NCBI RefSeq assembly: GCF_009208075.1
Contig: NZ_WFKJ01000015.1
Coordinates: 1 to 54,724, forward strand
Direction: 5' to 3'
DNA from: Poseidonibacter ostreae
Lineage (GTDB): Bacteria > Campylobacterota > Campylobacteria > Campylobacterales > Arcobacteraceae
Length of the DNA: 54,724 bases
A program made the position numbers and the translations under genes. Each line of letters begins with the position of its first letter. Position 1 is the first letter of the stretch. Positions 37,564 to 47,035 of this stretch are shown piece by piece. Under the pieces are notes generated by a model. It saw nothing but the letters and a program-made list of their open reading frames with translations. It was not told the DNA's origin and ran no database searches.

Positions 37564-38823
37564 ATGAAAAGAAGTATAACCCTAGTATCAATTGCAATTT
37601 TTATATCTGGTTGTAATCCTGTTGAAAATTTAGTAAATCAAAAAATACCTCAATCAACAAAAAACTTAGTAAATGATAAAGTAGGAAAAGAAAAAGGAGA
37701 AAGAGTAGAAGTATTCTCTGAAATTAATGAAAATATTAAAAAAGAGTATTATAAATCTGGCAAATTAAAATCAATTACTAAATACAATATAAATAATATT
37801 AAGAATGGATTAGAAAAAAAATATTACGAAAGTGGAGAACTTTTCTCTGAAAGTAATTATATTAACGGTTTGAAAAATGGAAAATCAACTAAGTTTTACA
37901 AAAATGGGTCAAAGTTTCTTGAAGATTTTTATAAAAATAATAAACTTGATGGTAGTAGCAAATTATACGATTTAGATAATATATTATTAGGTGAAACTAT
38001 GTATAAGAATGGTATCGAACTTTATAATTATGATTATGAATATAAAGATGGTTTATTAATAGCAAAAAGAAGATACGTGAATAAAATACAAGAAGGTCTT
38101 TCTTTTATTTATCATGATAATCAACATTTAAAATATAAAGCTACTTATATAAATGGAAAAATTGAAGGTGAATTACTAGAATATGATAGTTCAGGGAATA
38201 TAAAATTTAAATATTTTTATAAAAATGGTTTAAGAGAGGGTGAGAGTAAAGCTTTTTTTGATTCAGGAAAACTATTTTTAGTTATTACATACAAAAATGG
38301 GAAAATCAATGGTTCTTCTCGAGAATATTATGAAAATGGTAATTTAAATTATTTTATTACATATAAAAATGGTGAACAAAATGGAATAAAGAAAAAATAT
38401 TATGAAAATGGTAATTTAAAATATGAAGGTATTATTAAAAATAAATCTTGGGATAAGACTTTAAAATATTATTATGAAAGTGGGAATTTAGAAGAAGAAA
38501 TTACATATAAGTTTGGAAAAGCTAATGGATATAATAGAAAGTATTATGAAAATGGTAATTTAAGCTATGAGTGTAATTATTTAAATGATAAAAAACATGG
38601 TAATAAAAAAGAATACTTTGAGGAAGGTCAATTGTCTTGGAGCTCGAAATACTATAAAGGTAAACCAGTTAGAGTAAAACAATACTATAAAGGTGGTAAA
38701 TTAAGAGCAGATATTACTTTTAAAAATGGAAAAGTTAAAAGAGGATATTTATACACATATGAAGGTAAAAAATCCAATATGACTAATGCTCATTATAGTA
38801 ATTTAGGATTTGACTATGATTAA
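37564..38823 (+). CDS. YwqK-family repeat lipoprotein
   Basis: 419 residues. The N-terminus MKRSITLVSIAIFISGC is a lipoprotein signal with lipobox ISGC (Cys 17). The rest is about 14 repeats of roughly 23 residues with the pattern K-x-YYExGxLxxExxYKNGKxxG, as in MORN-like YwqK proteins. Repeats of this kind form a long beta-sheet surface; some YwqK proteins act as antitoxins in other bacteria, but no toxin is adjacent. It should face the periplasm or cell surface. Repeats near 345-420 carry the most divergent sequence. Confidence 0.82.
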   Translation: MKRSITLVSIAIFISGCNPVENLVNQKIPQSTKNLVNDKVGKEKGERVEVFSEINENIKKEYYKSGKLKSITKYNINNIKNGLEKKYYESGELFSESNYINGLKNGKSTKFYKNGSKFLEDFYKNNKLDGSSKLYDLDNILLGETMYKNGIELYNYDYEYKDGLLIAKRRYVNKIQEGLSFIYHDNQHLKYKATYINGKIEGELLEYDSSGNIKFKYFYKNGLREGESKAFFDSGKLFLVITYKNGKINGSSREYYENGNLNYFITYKNGEQNGIKKKYYENGNLKYEGIIKNKSWDKTLKYYYESGNLEEEITYKFGKANGYNRKYYENGNLSYECNYLNDKKHGNKKEYFEEGQLSWSSKYYKGKPVRVKQYYKGGKLRADITFKNGKVKRGYLYTYEGKKSNMTNAHYSNLGFDYD

Positions 38824-38847
38824 AACATTTACTATTTTTCTATTTAT

Positions 38848-38875
38848 TTAGGCACATTTTAACTCATGTGCCTAA
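38848..38875. terminator. Terminator between lipoprotein and trpB genes
   Basis: TTAGGCACAT at 38848-38857 pairs perfectly with ATGTGCCTAA at 38866-38875, with T-rich sequence on both sides. It lies between convergent genes and may end both. Confidence 0.65.
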
Positions 38876-38908
38876 TTTAAGTTTTTGTAAAACTTTGAAT
38901 ATTAACAA

Positions 38909-40126
38909 CTAAAATTTAGCATTTGGAATAGTATGATTTTCAACTACAAAATCTATATCTTTATCCCCTCGACCTGATAAGTTAACTAATATAGTTTTAT
39001 CTTCAGGTAAAGTTTTTGCTAGTTTCATTGCATATCCTACTGCATGAGCTGATTCTAGAGCAGGAATAATCCCTTCTAATTGAGAAAGCTTATAAAAAGC
39101 ATCTACAGCTTCACTATCATTACATAAACCAACTTTTGTTCTACCTATTTCTTTTAAATGAGCATGTTCAGGTCCAACTGATGGATAATCAATTCCTGAA
39201 CCAATTGAATAAACAGGAGCAGGTTCACCATTTTCATCTTTTAACATAATAGAATTAAAGCCATGCATAACACCTTCTTCTCCATATGTTAAAGAAGCAG
39301 CATGTTCTCCTAATTCTTCTCCTGTTCCCATTGGCTCAACTCCAATTAAATTTACATCAGCATCATCAATAAATCCTGCAAATATTCCCATAGCATTAGA
39401 TCCACCTCCAACACAAGCAATTACATGATTAGGATTTGAGTTTTCATGTTCTATAAATTGTTCTTTTGATTCAATACCAATAATACTTTGAAAATCTCTT
39501 ACCATCATGGGAAAAGGATGAGGACCAACAACAGAACCAATACAATATATTGCATCATCTGTTTGACTAACATAAGATTCAAAAGCTGAATCAACTGCTT
39601 CTTTTAATGTCTTTAAGCCATGAGTAGCAGGTACAATTTTAGCACCTAGTATTTTCATTCTAATTACGTTTGGATGTTCTTTTGCAATATCAACTTCACC
39701 CATATGAATCTCACACTCTAATCCAAAATAAGCAGCAGCAGTTGCTAGTGCAACACCGTGTTGTCCAGCACCAGTTTCTGCAATAACTTTTTTCTTTCCT
39801 AAATGTTTTGCAAGAATTACCTCTGCCATACAATGATTTAATTTATGTGCTCCTGTATGATTTAAATCTTCTCTTTTTAAATAGATTTTTGCACCACCAC
39901 AATATTTTGTTAAGTTTTTAGCAAATGAAATTGGAGTTGGTCTTCCTTGATAATGCTTTCTTACATATTTAAGTTCATCAATAAACTCTGGAGAGTTTTT
40001 AAGTTGCTCATAGGCATTTTTAATATCTTCAAATGGTTTTTCAAGCATCGGTGGAATAAAAGAGCCTCCAAACTTACCAAAATAACCATCTTTATTTGGT
40101 GTACTTTCTAAATAATTAGATTTCAT
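38909..40126 (-). CDS. trpB: Tryptophan synthase beta chain (stand-alone)
   Basis: 405 residues from the ATG at 40126, which has AAGGA 5 bases upstream; a longer frame to 40144 lacks such a site. PLP-enzyme landmarks: [15 protein letters not shown] with the PLP Lys, [33 protein letters not shown], the phosphate loop [15 protein letters not shown] and [10 protein letters not shown]. It condenses indole with serine. Usually HKINN is seen; here it is HKLNH, so this is a divergent TrpB. No trpA or other trp gene is nearby, and a second TrpB elsewhere in the genome is likely. Confidence 0.88.
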   Translation of the reverse strand: MKSNYLESTPNKDGYFGKFGGSFIPPMLEKPFEDIKNAYEQLKNSPEFIDELKYVRKHYQGRPTPISFAKNLTKYCGGAKIYLKREDLNHTGAHKLNHCMAEVILAKHLGKKKVIAETGAGQHGVALATAAAYFGLECEIHMGEVDIAKEHPNVIRMKILGAKIVPATHGLKTLKEAVDSAFESYVSQTDDAIYCIGSVVGPHPFPMMVRDFQSIIGIESKEQFIEHENSNPNHVIACVGGGSNAMGIFAGFIDDADVNLIGVEPMGTGEELGEHAASLTYGEEGVMHGFNSIMLKDENGEPAPVYSIGSGIDYPSVGPEHAHLKEIGRTKVGLCNDSEAVDAFYKLSQLEGIIPALESAHAVGYAMKLAKTLPEDKTILVNLSGRGDKDIDFVVENHTIPNAKF

Positions 40127-40242
40127 GTCTTTCCTTAAGTGCATTTTATTAAAAATATTTTACATTAATTTTTATATAAATATGATTTTATTAAATTCTA
40201 ATATTATTAAATTGTTATTTTTTATAGATAAATTAAATAAAG

Positions 40243-40254
40243 TATGCTAAACTT
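40243..40254 (+). promoter_or_regulatory. Candidate -10 region shared with the EamA gene
   Basis: TATGCTAAACTT, identical to the copy at 7447-7458, lies 20 bases upstream of the ABC-type binding protein ATG. Confidence 0.3.
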
Positions 40255-40274
40255 AAAATAAAAAAGTCATTAAT

Positions 40275-41231
40275 ATGAATAAAATAATATTTTTTTTTAC
40301 AATTTTATCTATTGCATTTAGTACAAATACTTATGCAAAAAATAAAAAATGTGTATATATTAACTCTTATCATTCAGGATATATATGGTCAGATAAAATA
40401 TCTGAAGAGATTAAAACTATATTAAAAGACACATGTATAGTTACTACATTTGATTTAAATACTAAAATAAATAAAGATATACCTAGTATTAAAAACAAAG
40501 CCTTAGAAGTAAAAAAAATGATTGATACTCTTAATCCTGATATTATTATTGCTTCAGATGATAATGCTGCAAAGTATGTTTTAAAGCCTTATTTTAAAGA
40601 TTCTTCTATTCCCTTGGTTTTTTGTGGTATAAATTGGAGTGCAAAAGATTATAACTTTTCATATCAAAATACTACGGGAATATTAGAAATACTACCTATT
40701 TCAAATTTATTTAAAATTGCAAAATCAATTAGTGGAAATAAAGGTCTATTTTTAGGTGATGATACTATTACTGATAAAAAAGATTTAACTAAGTTTATTG
40801 AATACTCAAAAAAACATAATATATACTTAGATAATTATTTAGTAAATAATATTGATGCTTGGAAAAATAAATATCTTCAAGCTCAAGAAAATTATGATTT
40901 TATTATATTAGGACATAATTCATCTATAAAAGGATGGAATGATGAAGAAGTTAAAAGTTTTGTTTTAAAAAATAGTAAAAAACTTGTTTTATCAACTTAT
41001 AGTTGGATGATGCCTTTTTCTATGGTTGGACTAATTATAAAAGCTAAGGAACAAGGAGTTTGGGCAGGAAACACTGCAAAAGCAATATTAAATGGTTTTG
41101 CAATAAAAAATATTCCTGTTACTTCAAATAAAACTTGGAATAATTATGTAAATATCAAATTGCTAAATAGTGCAAATATTAAGATATCAAGAAATTTATT
41201 AATAAAATCAAAAAAAGTAGAAATGAAGTAA
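40275..41231 (+). CDS. Periplasmic ABC-type substrate-binding protein
   Basis: 318 residues. A signal peptide (MNKIIFFFTILSIAFSTNTYA, cleavage about 21) is followed by a two-lobe binding fold of the ABC_sub_bind type: CVYINSYHSGYIWSDKI, IIASDDNAAKYVL, IPLVFCGINWSAKDY and GLIIKAKEQGVWAGNTAKAIL. No transporter genes follow. Instead a membrane-bound CHASE-GGDEF-EAL gene starts one base inside its stop codon (TAATG overlap), so it is probably the ligand-sensing input of that signalling protein rather than an importer component. Confidence 0.75.
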   Translation: MNKIIFFFTILSIAFSTNTYAKNKKCVYINSYHSGYIWSDKISEEIKTILKDTCIVTTFDLNTKINKDIPSIKNKALEVKKMIDTLNPDIIIASDDNAAKYVLKPYFKDSSIPLVFCGINWSAKDYNFSYQNTTGILEILPISNLFKIAKSISGNKGLFLGDDTITDKKDLTKFIEYSKKHNIYLDNYLVNNIDAWKNKYLQAQENYDFIILGHNSSIKGWNDEEVKSFVLKNSKKLVLSTYSWMMPFSMVGLIIKAKEQGVWAGNTAKAILNGFAIKNIPVTSNKTWNNYVNIKLLNSANIKISRNLLIKSKKVEMK

Positions 41232-43530
41232 TGTTTAAAATAGAGTTTTTTTCACTTAAAGCAAAATCTATTATTTTTATAGTAAATCTTCTATTATTAT
41301 TAATAATTAGTTTTTCACAATATTTACATCAGTTATCAAAACTTGAAGATAATTTTAATTTTAATGTTGAAAATGTAATTAAAAAAGAGTTATCAAATCA
41401 TATCTCAACAGTAAAAGGTGTAATTACATCCTTAAGTAGTTATTATAAATCAAGTAATGAATTAAATAGTTCTTCATTCTCAACTCTATCTAAAGATTTA
41501 TTTAAAAACTACTCTTACATTGAAACCGTAGCTTTTGCCACTATAGTTAATAAGGATAATAAAATTCCTTTATTGAAGACATGAGATTTTCTGAAATTAA
41601 TGATTTTGATATCAAAAGATATAATAAAGATAATCAAATTGTAAAAAATGAAAAAAAAGAGAATAAATATGGTCCAATTATTTATATAGAACCATCATCT
41701 TATAAATATTCAAGATTTTATGGTTTTGATATTTACAATGATAATTCCTTTAAAAAATACTTTAATCAAGCATCAAGAAGTGACAATGTTATAATAAAAG
41801 ATAGATTTATTGATGAATTAGGTAATACAATGCATTTATTTATAAAAGCTACTTATAGTGGTGAAATAAGTGTAGATTCGGATGATTATAGGTTTAAAAA
41901 TACTAATGGTTTTTATATAATTAATATTAATCTTGAAAAAGTTATTGAAAAAGTAAAAGATAAGTTTAAAGAGTATGAAATTAGAGTTATTGAAACTCAT
42001 AATTTAGAAAAAAATATTGATGTAAGTTTTTTTGATAATATTTTTTCTAAAGAGTTAACATATTTTGAAGAGATAGATAACTTTAATAAAAGTTATCTGT
42101 ATGTTTCAAAAAAGATAAACTATAGTGATTTTAATATAATGGCTTTTTTATTAGTTCTTCTTTTTGTAATTATTAGTCAAATACTTTATATTTTAGTTTT
42201 ATATAAAGATAGACACTCTAAATATAAGTTAAGTTATAGAGCTTCTCATGATGACTTAACTGGATTAACTAACAGAAACTACTTTAAAAGAGAATTTTAT
42301 AAAAAAATTAAAAGAATTTCTTTTTCTTCTGATAATGTGATTGCTATATTATTTATGGATTTAGATAGATTTAAAGAGATTAATGACTCTTTTGGTCATA
42401 AGTTTGGGGATGAAGTTTTAATTGAAGTTTCAAAACGTTTAAAAAGAACAATTAGAGCAAATGATCTTATTTGTAGACAAGGTGGAGACGAATTTCTTAT
42501 ATTGATTGATGATATATCAAAAATGGACGATCTTGAAAAAGTTGTTAATAAAATAATGACAAGTATTGCTGAACCAATTGTTTATAAAAACCAAAAGATT
42601 CATTTAACAATAAGTATAGGTATTTCTTTATATCCAAATAATGGAAAGACAATAGATGATTTATTAAAGAATGCTGACTCTGCAATGTATAAAGCAAAAG
42701 AAGATGGTAGAAATGGATTTAAGTTTTATACTGAAGATATGAGCTTTGAAGTTATGAAAAGAGTGATTTTAGAAAATAAAATCAGAGAAGCAATTTTAAA
42801 TGAAGATTTTATTGTTTATTACCAACCTCAATATAATGGATTAACTAATAAGTTAATGGGAATGGAAGCCCTAGTTAGATGGAAAAACCCTCAAAGTAAT
42901 GAATTAATACCTCCTGATGAATTTATTCCTATTGCTCAAGATGCAGGATTTATTGTTGAAATTGATAGAATAGTAATGAAAAAAGCTATTAAAGATTTTG
43001 CTTTTTTATTAAAACAGGGATTTGATATTAAAACACTTTCTTTAAACTTAGCAATGAAACAATTAAAAAGTGATGATTTTATCTCTTTGCTTTTTGAAAC
43101 AATTGAAGCATATAATTGTAATCCAAATAGTATTGAATTAGAAGTTACTGAAGGTGCTATTATGGAAGATCCTTTATCATCAATTGAAAAACTACAAAGA
43201 ATAAGTAATTATGGAGTTAAATTATCTGTAGATGACTTTGGTACGGGATACTCTTCTTTAGCATACTTAAAAAAGTTACCTATTAATAAACTTAAAATTG
43301 ATAGAGCTTTTATAAAAGATTTACCTTTTGACGAGGAAGATGTAGCAATTTCAAAATCTGTTATTGCATTAGCAAAAAGTTTAAAACTTGAAGTAATTGC
43401 TGAAGGTGTTGAAACTAAAGAACAAAAAGATTTTTTAGTAAAAAATGATTGTTTAAATATTCAAGGGTATTATTACTCAAAACCAATACCTTTTAAAGAG
43501 TTAGAAGAGTTACTTAATTCATTGAAATAG
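41231..43530 (+). pseudogene. CHASE-GGDEF-EAL protein split by a one-base frameshift
   Basis: Two overlapping frames, 41231-41584 (117 residues: membrane helix about 12-32 and start of a CHASE domain) and 41581-43530 (649 residues: rest of CHASE with IIYIEPSS, membrane helix about 187-208, GGDEF and EAL). Adding one T in the CCTTTATT run at 41567-41574 makes one frame reading ...NKIPFIEDMRFSE... of about 766 residues. GGDEF at 301-305 of the second frame is intact with an RAND I-site five residues before; the EAL domain keeps MEALVRWKNP and DDFGTGYSSL. If repaired it would both make and break cyclic di-GMP. The shift may be a real mutation, a phase-variable run or a sequence error. Confidence 0.8.
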
Positions 43531-43548
43531 TATTTCTACTATTTCAAT
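43521..43548 (+). terminator. Terminator after the GGDEF-EAL gene
   Basis: 10-bp stem ATTGAAATAG/CTATTTCAAT (43521-43530 with 43539-43548), 8-base loop, followed by TTTAA. It overlaps the stop codon. Confidence 0.5.
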
Positions 43549-43570
43549 TTTAATAACTAATATTTAGTTT

Positions 43571-44695
43571 TTATGAGAACCATTTTTTAGCTTTTTCAAA
43601 CATTCCTTCAAAGCTAGTTTCATGAGGTTTACTTTCTACTCCAAAACTTTCTTGTAGTTTTTCTAATAACTCTTTTTGTTCACTATCTAATTTTTTTGGA
43701 TATTCAATTTTAATTTGTACTACTAAATTACCTTTTCCATATCCTTGAACAGATTTAACACCTTCATTTTTAAATGTAAACTGTTGCTTATCCTTAGCAC
43801 CTGCTGGAATTTCAAGCTCTAATTCACCTCTTAATCCAGGTATTTTGATTTTTCCACCAAGAGCTACTTGTGTAAAGAAAATAGGTGCTTCATAATAAAT
43901 ATCGTCATCATGTCTTACAAAGTGAGAATCTTCTTTTACAGAAACTTCTAAGTATAAATCACCTCTTGAACCATCTGGTGCAATATTTCCTTTATTTGAA
44001 ACTCTAATTCTCATTCCATCATTTACACCCTCAGGAATATCAACTTTAAAGCTATCTTTAACTTCATCATATCCTGTAGCATTACATTTTTTACAAGATG
44101 AACTTGCAGCTTGACCTGAGCCTTGACATGTTGGACATGTTTGTGCAAAAGTCATAAAACCTTGTCTAGCATGAACTTGACCTTGTCCTGCACAAGTTGA
44201 ACATGTAGATAATTTACCATCTTTAGCACCAGTTCCCTTACAAGCTTTACAAGCAGTTTTATATGTGTATTTAATCTCTTTATTACATCCAAATATTGCT
44301 TCATTAAACTCTAGTCTAACTTCTACAGCAACATCCAAATTATAGTTATATGATTTTCTTTGTCTTCTTGAACTTCCGCCACCACCGAATGCAGAACCAA
44401 ACATCTCTTCAAAAACAGAACCTAAATCATCAAAGCCACCAGAGAAACCACCTCTTTGTTGACCATGCCCTTCAAGACCAGCTTTTCCATGTCTATCATA
44501 AATCGCTCTTTTTTCTTGATCACTTAATACTTGGTATGCTTCATTTACTGCTTTAAATGATTCTTCAGCTTCATTATCTCCTGGATTTTTATCTGGATGA
44601 TATTTCATAGCCATTTTTCTATAGGCTTTTTTTATAACACTTTTATCAGCATCTCTACTCACTTCTAATAGTTCATAGTAATCAATTTCAGTCAA
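43571..44695 (-). CDS. dnaJ: Chaperone DnaJ
   Basis: 374 residues from a TTG start with AGGAG 6 bases upstream (no in-frame ATG near). J domain with HPD at 33-35, a Gly/Phe-rich linker (about 75-112), a four-repeat zinc centre ([32 protein letters not shown]) and the C-terminal substrate domain. It delivers unfolded clients to DnaK. Unlike many genomes it is not next to dnaK or grpE here. A TTG start for a chaperone suggests modest translation. Confidence 0.95.
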   Translation of the reverse strand: MTEIDYYELLEVSRDADKSVIKKAYRKMAMKYHPDKNPGDNEAEESFKAVNEAYQVLSDQEKRAIYDRHGKAGLEGHGQQRGGFSGGFDDLGSVFEEMFGSAFGGGGSSRRQRKSYNYNLDVAVEVRLEFNEAIFGCNKEIKYTYKTACKACKGTGAKDGKLSTCSTCAGQGQVHARQGFMTFAQTCPTCQGSGQAASSSCKKCNATGYDEVKDSFKVDIPEGVNDGMRIRVSNKGNIAPDGSRGDLYLEVSVKEDSHFVRHDDDIYYEAPIFFTQVALGGKIKIPGLRGELELEIPAGAKDKQQFTFKNEGVKSVQGYGKGNLVVQIKIEYPKKLDSEQKELLEKLQESFGVESKPHETSFEGMFEKAKKWFS

Positions 44696-44767
44696 TGTAA
44701 ACTCCTAAATAATATTTATATTCTAATCACAATCCGCGATTTTATCTAAAAAAAAATAAATATTTGA

Positions 44768-44773
44768 TATAAT
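44768..44773 (+). promoter_or_regulatory. -10 element of recR, implying a leaderless transcript
   Basis: TATAAT ends 6 bases before the recR ATG at 44780 and no ribosome site precedes that ATG. It lies in an imperfect inverted repeat, CGCGATTTTATC at about 44732 and GATATAATCGCG at about 44766. Confidence 0.45.
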
Positions 44774-44779
44774 CGCGAT

Positions 44780-45352
44780 ATGAAAAAAGGCCTAGAAAAA
44801 TTTTATGAACTTGTAGAAGCATTTGAATCCTTACCAACTATTGGTAAGAAGTCTGCTCTTAGATTAGCTTATCATGTTGTTATGAATGATAATTACTGTG
44901 GTATTAAAATTGCACATAGTATAGAAAATGCTTTAAAAAATATTACAAAATGTGTTAAATGTGGTTCAATGAGTGAACATGAAATATGTGAAGTGTGTTT
45001 AGATGACTCTAGAGATAACACAAAAATGTGTATTGTTCAAAGTGCAAAAGATATCTTTATAATTGAAGATTCTAAGCAGTTTGATGGAAAATATTTCGTA
45101 ATAGAAGAGTTGGAACAATATGCTTTAGATAGTTTAAATGAGTTTGTACTTAATAATAAAGTTGAGACAGTTCTCTTCGCTATTACACCCTCTATTGCTA
45201 ATGATGCTTTTATTTTATACATTGAAGACAAATTAAAAAATAGAGATATTAAATTTACAAAGATTGCTCAAGGTGTTCCAACAGGAGTTAGTTTAGAAAA
45301 TGTGGATATTTTATCTTTATCAAAAGCAATTCAAAGTAAAGTAGAGATTTAA
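44780..45352 (+). CDS. recR: Recombination mediator RecR
   Basis: 190 residues. Helix-hairpin-helix LPTIGKKSALRLAYHVV near residue 18, a four-Cys zinc finger (CVKCGSMSEHEICEVC) at about 57-72, a Toprim segment MCIVQSAKDIFIIE, and C-terminal IAQGVPTGVSLENVD. It loads RecA on gapped DNA with RecF/RecO. Transcribed divergently from dnaJ; two genes follow closely downstream. Confidence 0.94.
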   Translation: MKKGLEKFYELVEAFESLPTIGKKSALRLAYHVVMNDNYCGIKIAHSIENALKNITKCVKCGSMSEHEICEVCLDDSRDNTKMCIVQSAKDIFIIEDSKQFDGKYFVIEELEQYALDSLNEFVLNNKVETVLFAITPSIANDAFILYIEDKLKNRDIKFTKIAQGVPTGVSLENVDILSLSKAIQSKVEI

Positions 45353-45353
45353 A

Positions 45354-45527
45354 ATGAGTACACCTAGAATTGTATGCCAAAAATGCATTTATTATTATGT
45401 AACTTGGGAACAAGGAAAACCTCATGGATGTAATGCCTATGGGTTTAAATCTCAACAAATACCATCAGTTGTTGTAAAAAGTTCTAGTAAAAGCGATTGT
45501 AACTTTTTCAAGCAAAAGCAAAGATAG
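45354..45527 (+). CDS. Small Cys-rich protein between recR and a histidine kinase
   Basis: 57 residues, starting one base after the recR stop codon and ending 2 bases before the next start, so it is surely co-transcribed. Four Cys: C-x2-C at 8-11 (CQKC), one in HGCNAYGF and one in KSDCNFF, with a nearby His, which suggests a small zinc-binding fold. The dense packing and clean frame support a real gene. Function unknown. Confidence 0.65.
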   Translation: MSTPRIVCQKCIYYYVTWEQGKPHGCNAYGFKSQQIPSVVVKSSSKSDCNFFKQKQR

Positions 45528-45529
45528 TA

Positions 45530-47026
45530 ATGAAGCAAAAATATTTAGAAAATCAAATTAATAATTTTAAGAAAAATAAATTATCAATTATAAGGTATTG
45601 GATAAATAAAGATGATATTATAATTATTTTAAATACTCGAAAAATTGATAAAGAGTTATTTATCAAAAGATATGCTTTTGGTTTATTAGATTATTATATA
45701 GATTTAATTAGCAATAATACAAAAATTGGTAAATCTGCATCTATGAATGATTTTTTAAAATATTTAAATAAACAAAACGTAAAACAAGATGAACTTTATA
45801 CTCTTTGTATTGGTTTTAAAAATGCATTACTTGAATATTTAGCAGAACTAAATATAAATTGTTTTGAAACCTCAAAAGAAATTAATAAGCTTTTTGAAGA
45901 AGTTTTAAAAAATTTTATTGAAATTTATAGTAAAACAACAAAAGAGATTGAAAAAGCATTAAGTAAATCTGCTGATATAGTTGATAAACAAGTTATATTA
46001 TCTAGAACAGATATAAATGGCAAAATATTAAAAGTTTCATCAGCTTTTTGTAAAATGAATGGATATAACAGTTCTGAGTTAGTTGGACAAACACATAATC
46101 TTTTAAGACATCATGACACAGCAAAAGAGACTATTGATGATTTATGGAAAACAATCAAATCTGGAAATATTTGGTCAGGTGAATTAAAAAATATTAAAAA
46201 GAATGGAGATTTCTATTGGGTTGAAACGACAATTTATCCAAACTTTGATAATATGAAACAAATTATAAGTTTTGATGCAATTAGTCAAGATATAACTTCA
46301 AAGAAAGTTATAGAAAGTCAACAAAACTTATTGATTGAACAATCAAAGCATGCAGCAATGGGTGAAATGATTTCAATGATTGCACATCAATGGAGACAAC
46401 CTTTACAGGCAGTTTCTATTTTAGTTCAAAAATTACCACTTACTAAAATGATGGGTTCTGAAATTACTGATGAGTTAATTGATAATGTAGTAGATGATGT
46501 TGGTAAACAACTTCAATATATGTCAAAAACGATTGATGATTTTAGAGATTTTTTTAAGCCAAATCGTAATAGAGAAGAAATTGATATTTCTATAATTATA
46601 AATAAATCAATAGATTTTTTAGGATATTTATTAAAAGCTAATTCAATACAATTAAATATTAAAAATGATTTTAATGTTGAAGTTTTTGTATATGTAAATG
46701 AAATAGTACAAGCAATAATAAATATAATAAAAAATGCATGTGATGCTTTAAATGAAAAAGATGATGAAGATAAAATTATAAATATCAGTACAAAAAAAGA
46801 GAGTGATTATATTTGCATTATAATTGAAGATAATGCAGGTGGAATTCCAAATAATGTTATAGGAAAAATATTTGAACCATATTTTTCTACAAAAACTAAT
46901 AAAAATGGAACAGGATTAGGCTTATATATGTGTAAAACGATAATTGAACAGCATAGCAATGGTGTTATAAGTGTTGAAAACACAAATATAGGTGCACAGT
47001 TCATAATTAAATTACCATTACAATAG
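45530..47026 (+). CDS. Cytoplasmic PAS sensor histidine kinase
   Basis: 498 residues, no membrane helix. About 145 N-terminal residues are all-helical, starting KYLENQINNFKKNKLSI, and may form a globin-like or RsbR-type sensor. A PAS domain follows (about 150-260; FCKMNGYNSSELVGQTHNLL, NGDFYWVETTIYP), then the H-box HAAMGEMISMIAHQWRQPL with H286, and HATPase motifs NIIKNACDAL, DNAGGI and GTGLGLYMCK. No response regulator is adjacent. It starts 2 bases after the small Cys-rich gene. Confidence 0.85.
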   Translation: MKQKYLENQINNFKKNKLSIIRYWINKDDIIIILNTRKIDKELFIKRYAFGLLDYYIDLISNNTKIGKSASMNDFLKYLNKQNVKQDELYTLCIGFKNALLEYLAELNINCFETSKEINKLFEEVLKNFIEIYSKTTKEIEKALSKSADIVDKQVILSRTDINGKILKVSSAFCKMNGYNSSELVGQTHNLLRHHDTAKETIDDLWKTIKSGNIWSGELKNIKKNGDFYWVETTIYPNFDNMKQIISFDAISQDITSKKVIESQQNLLIEQSKHAAMGEMISMIAHQWRQPLQAVSILVQKLPLTKMMGSEITDELIDNVVDDVGKQLQYMSKTIDDFRDFFKPNRNREEIDISIIINKSIDFLGYLLKANSIQLNIKNDFNVEVFVYVNEIVQAIINIIKNACDALNEKDDEDKIINISTKKESDYICIIIEDNAGGIPNNVIGKIFEPYFSTKTNKNGTGLGLYMCKTIIEQHSNGVISVENTNIGAQFIIKLPLQ

Positions 47027-47035
47027 GAGAAGAGT

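Noticed and set aside
41581-43530. Independent GGDEF-EAL gene with its own start
   Set aside because: It would begin in the middle of the CHASE domain, and the missing part is encoded one frame over directly upstream.
44696-44779. CIRCE heat-shock operator upstream of dnaJ
   Set aside because: The TTAGCACTC-N9-GAGTGCTAA pattern is absent; the inverted repeat there is of a different kind.
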